From Nonomuraea rubra (GTDB lineage: Bacteria > Actinomycetota > Actinomycetes > Streptosporangiales > Streptosporangiaceae), in contig NZ_JACHMI010000001.1 of NCBI RefSeq assembly GCF_014207985.1, forward strand, positions 4,509,001 through 4,573,000: DNA of 64,000 nt. Reading direction: 5' to 3'. Of the stretch, positions 63,391 through 64,000 are shown piece by piece (positions within the stretch are counted from its first letter, which is position 1; the number at the start of each line of letters is the position of its first letter). Made by a program: the position numbers and the translations under genes. Under the pieces are notes generated by a model. That model did no database searches, was not told the origin of the DNA, and saw only the letters and a program-made list of their open reading frames with translations.

Positions 63391-64000
63391 TCAGAGCCGG
63401 AGCCGGGGCCAGGACTCCGTGTCGCGCAGGAGCCGGCGGTCGTGGGTGGCCAGCACCACCGCGGCGTCCATCGTGGTCAGCGCCTCGGTCAGCTCCTCCA
63501 TCAGCACCATGGACAGGTGGTTGGTCGGCTCGTCGAGCAGCACCACCTGCGGCCGGGAGGCCAGCAGGAGCGCCAGGTCGAGCCGGCGGCGCTGCCCGAC
63601 CGACAGCTCGGTGACCGGCCGGTGCAGGGCCTCCGACGGGAGCAGGCCGAGCCGGCCGAGCCCGACCGCGGCCGACTCGTCGAGCTCGCCCGAGGCGACG
63701 AGCCTGCCCACGGCGGACTCGTACACCTCGAAGGCCCGCCGCCGCGACGGCGGCGGCGACTCCTGGGCGAGCAGGCCGGTACGGGTGCCCCGCCTGCCCT
63801 GGACGGTCCCCGTGTCGGGGGCGAGCCGGCCGGCGAGCACGTGCAGGAGGCTCGACTTGCCCGAGCCGTTCGGTCCGGTCACCACCAGGCGGTCGCCCGC
63901 GCGGAGCAGCACCGACTGCGGCGCGTCGAACCGGCCGCGGACGCTCACGCCGTCGGCGCGCAGCAGCGTGACCCCGGCGGGCGCGTCCAGGTGCGGCGGC
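63391..64000 (-). CDS. ABC-F ATPase, C-terminal part (cut by window edge)
   Basis: The frame is open to the window edge; about 203 residues are seen. They include Walker A GPNGSGKSSLL, the signature LSVGQRRRLDLALLLAS and Walker B VVLLDEPTNHLS, followed by AAVVLATHDRRLLRD. This is the second ATPase half of an ABC-F protein, a soluble class that acts on ribosomes as translation factors or antibiotic resistance proteins; no membrane part exists in the family. The signature reads SVGQ where SGGQ is usual. The N-terminal half and linker lie outside the window. Confidence 0.85.
   Translation of the reverse strand, partial: PPHLDAPAGVTLLRADGVSVRGRFDAPQSVLLRAGDRLVVTGPNGSGKSSLLHVLAGRLAPDTGTVQGRRGTRTGLLAQESPPPSRRRAFEVYESAVGRLVASGELDESAAVGLGRLGLLPSEALHRPVTELSVGQRRRLDLALLLASRPQVVLLDEPTNHLSMVLMEELTEALTTMDAAVVLATHDRRLLRDTESWPRLRL

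Overview
The window is very GC-rich actinobacterial DNA. It has GTG and TTG starts, many 4-base start/stop overlaps, F420/PPOX-type and IclR/LacI/TetR/ECF-rich gene content, and aerobic cobalamin genes with cbtAB. The gene mix suggests a large-genome soil actinomycete, perhaps of the Streptosporangiaceae/Nonomuraea kind; this is an impression, since no rRNA or other marker is present. I see no CRISPR array, tRNA, rRNA, prophage or transposase.

Layout. (1) 1-4296, plus strand: quinate/shikimate catabolism. It holds the end of an AroE-type dehydrogenase, a QsuB-like 3-dehydroshikimate dehydratase, a shikimate-type MFS importer and a metallo-beta-lactamase-fold hydrolase. (2) 4286-17245: a catabolic locus of unknown substrate. 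A minus-strand operon runs aldehyde dehydrogenase, ThDP enzyme, Liv-type ABC importer (with a fused LivM-LivG protein) and a Tat-exported PQQ quinoprotein with a cupredoxin tail. It is divergent from an IclR regulator, a class III CoA-transferase and a citryl-CoA-lyase-like protein. Three matching palindromes lie in the divergent promoter. A decayed second copy of the quinoprotein (17278-18205) and a secreted ThuA-domain protein follow. (3) 19352-36168: a nearly complete aerobic corrin-ring pathway (PPOX protein, cobL, cobM, cobK, cobIJ, cobH, cobG, cobN, cobB, cobO, a ChlI/ChlD-type chelatase fusion, a histidine-phosphatase-like protein, cbtA, cbtB). Two cobalamin riboswitches control cobN and the cbtB-to-cobB operon. 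(4) 36320-40974: an unknown 8-TM protein, an ECF sigma factor with a CU044_5270-type partner, and a P450 divergent from a TetR regulator. (5) 41032-48008: a subtilisin-like protease, an ECF sigma factor and a small unknown protein in one overlapping operon, divergent from a 906-residue TPR-CHAT protease, with an animal-type haem peroxidase downstream. This is the best candidate for an undescribed effector or stress system. (6) 48060-59363: a LacI-controlled glycan-use locus with a sugar ABC importer, a tiny membrane protein, GH29 fucosidase, a SurA/PrsA-like foldase, a secreted beta-helix protein with a discoidin domain, and a divergent GH35 beta-galactosidase. Two near-identical LacI-type operators mark the two promoters. 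(7) 59481-64000: a proline-rich membrane protein, an orphan histidine kinase, CorA and the end of an ABC-F ATPase.

How the parts work together: regions 2 and 6 are self-contained uptake-plus-degradation loci, each with its own regulator and operators. Region 3 makes and senses cobalamin and takes up cobalt through CbtAB. Region 5 pairs two unrelated proteases with a dedicated sigma factor. Several proteins carry in-frame low-complexity insertions, so replication slippage seems common in this genome. No computation or database search was run; family names rest on reading motifs, and coordinates of regulatory sites come from hand counting.
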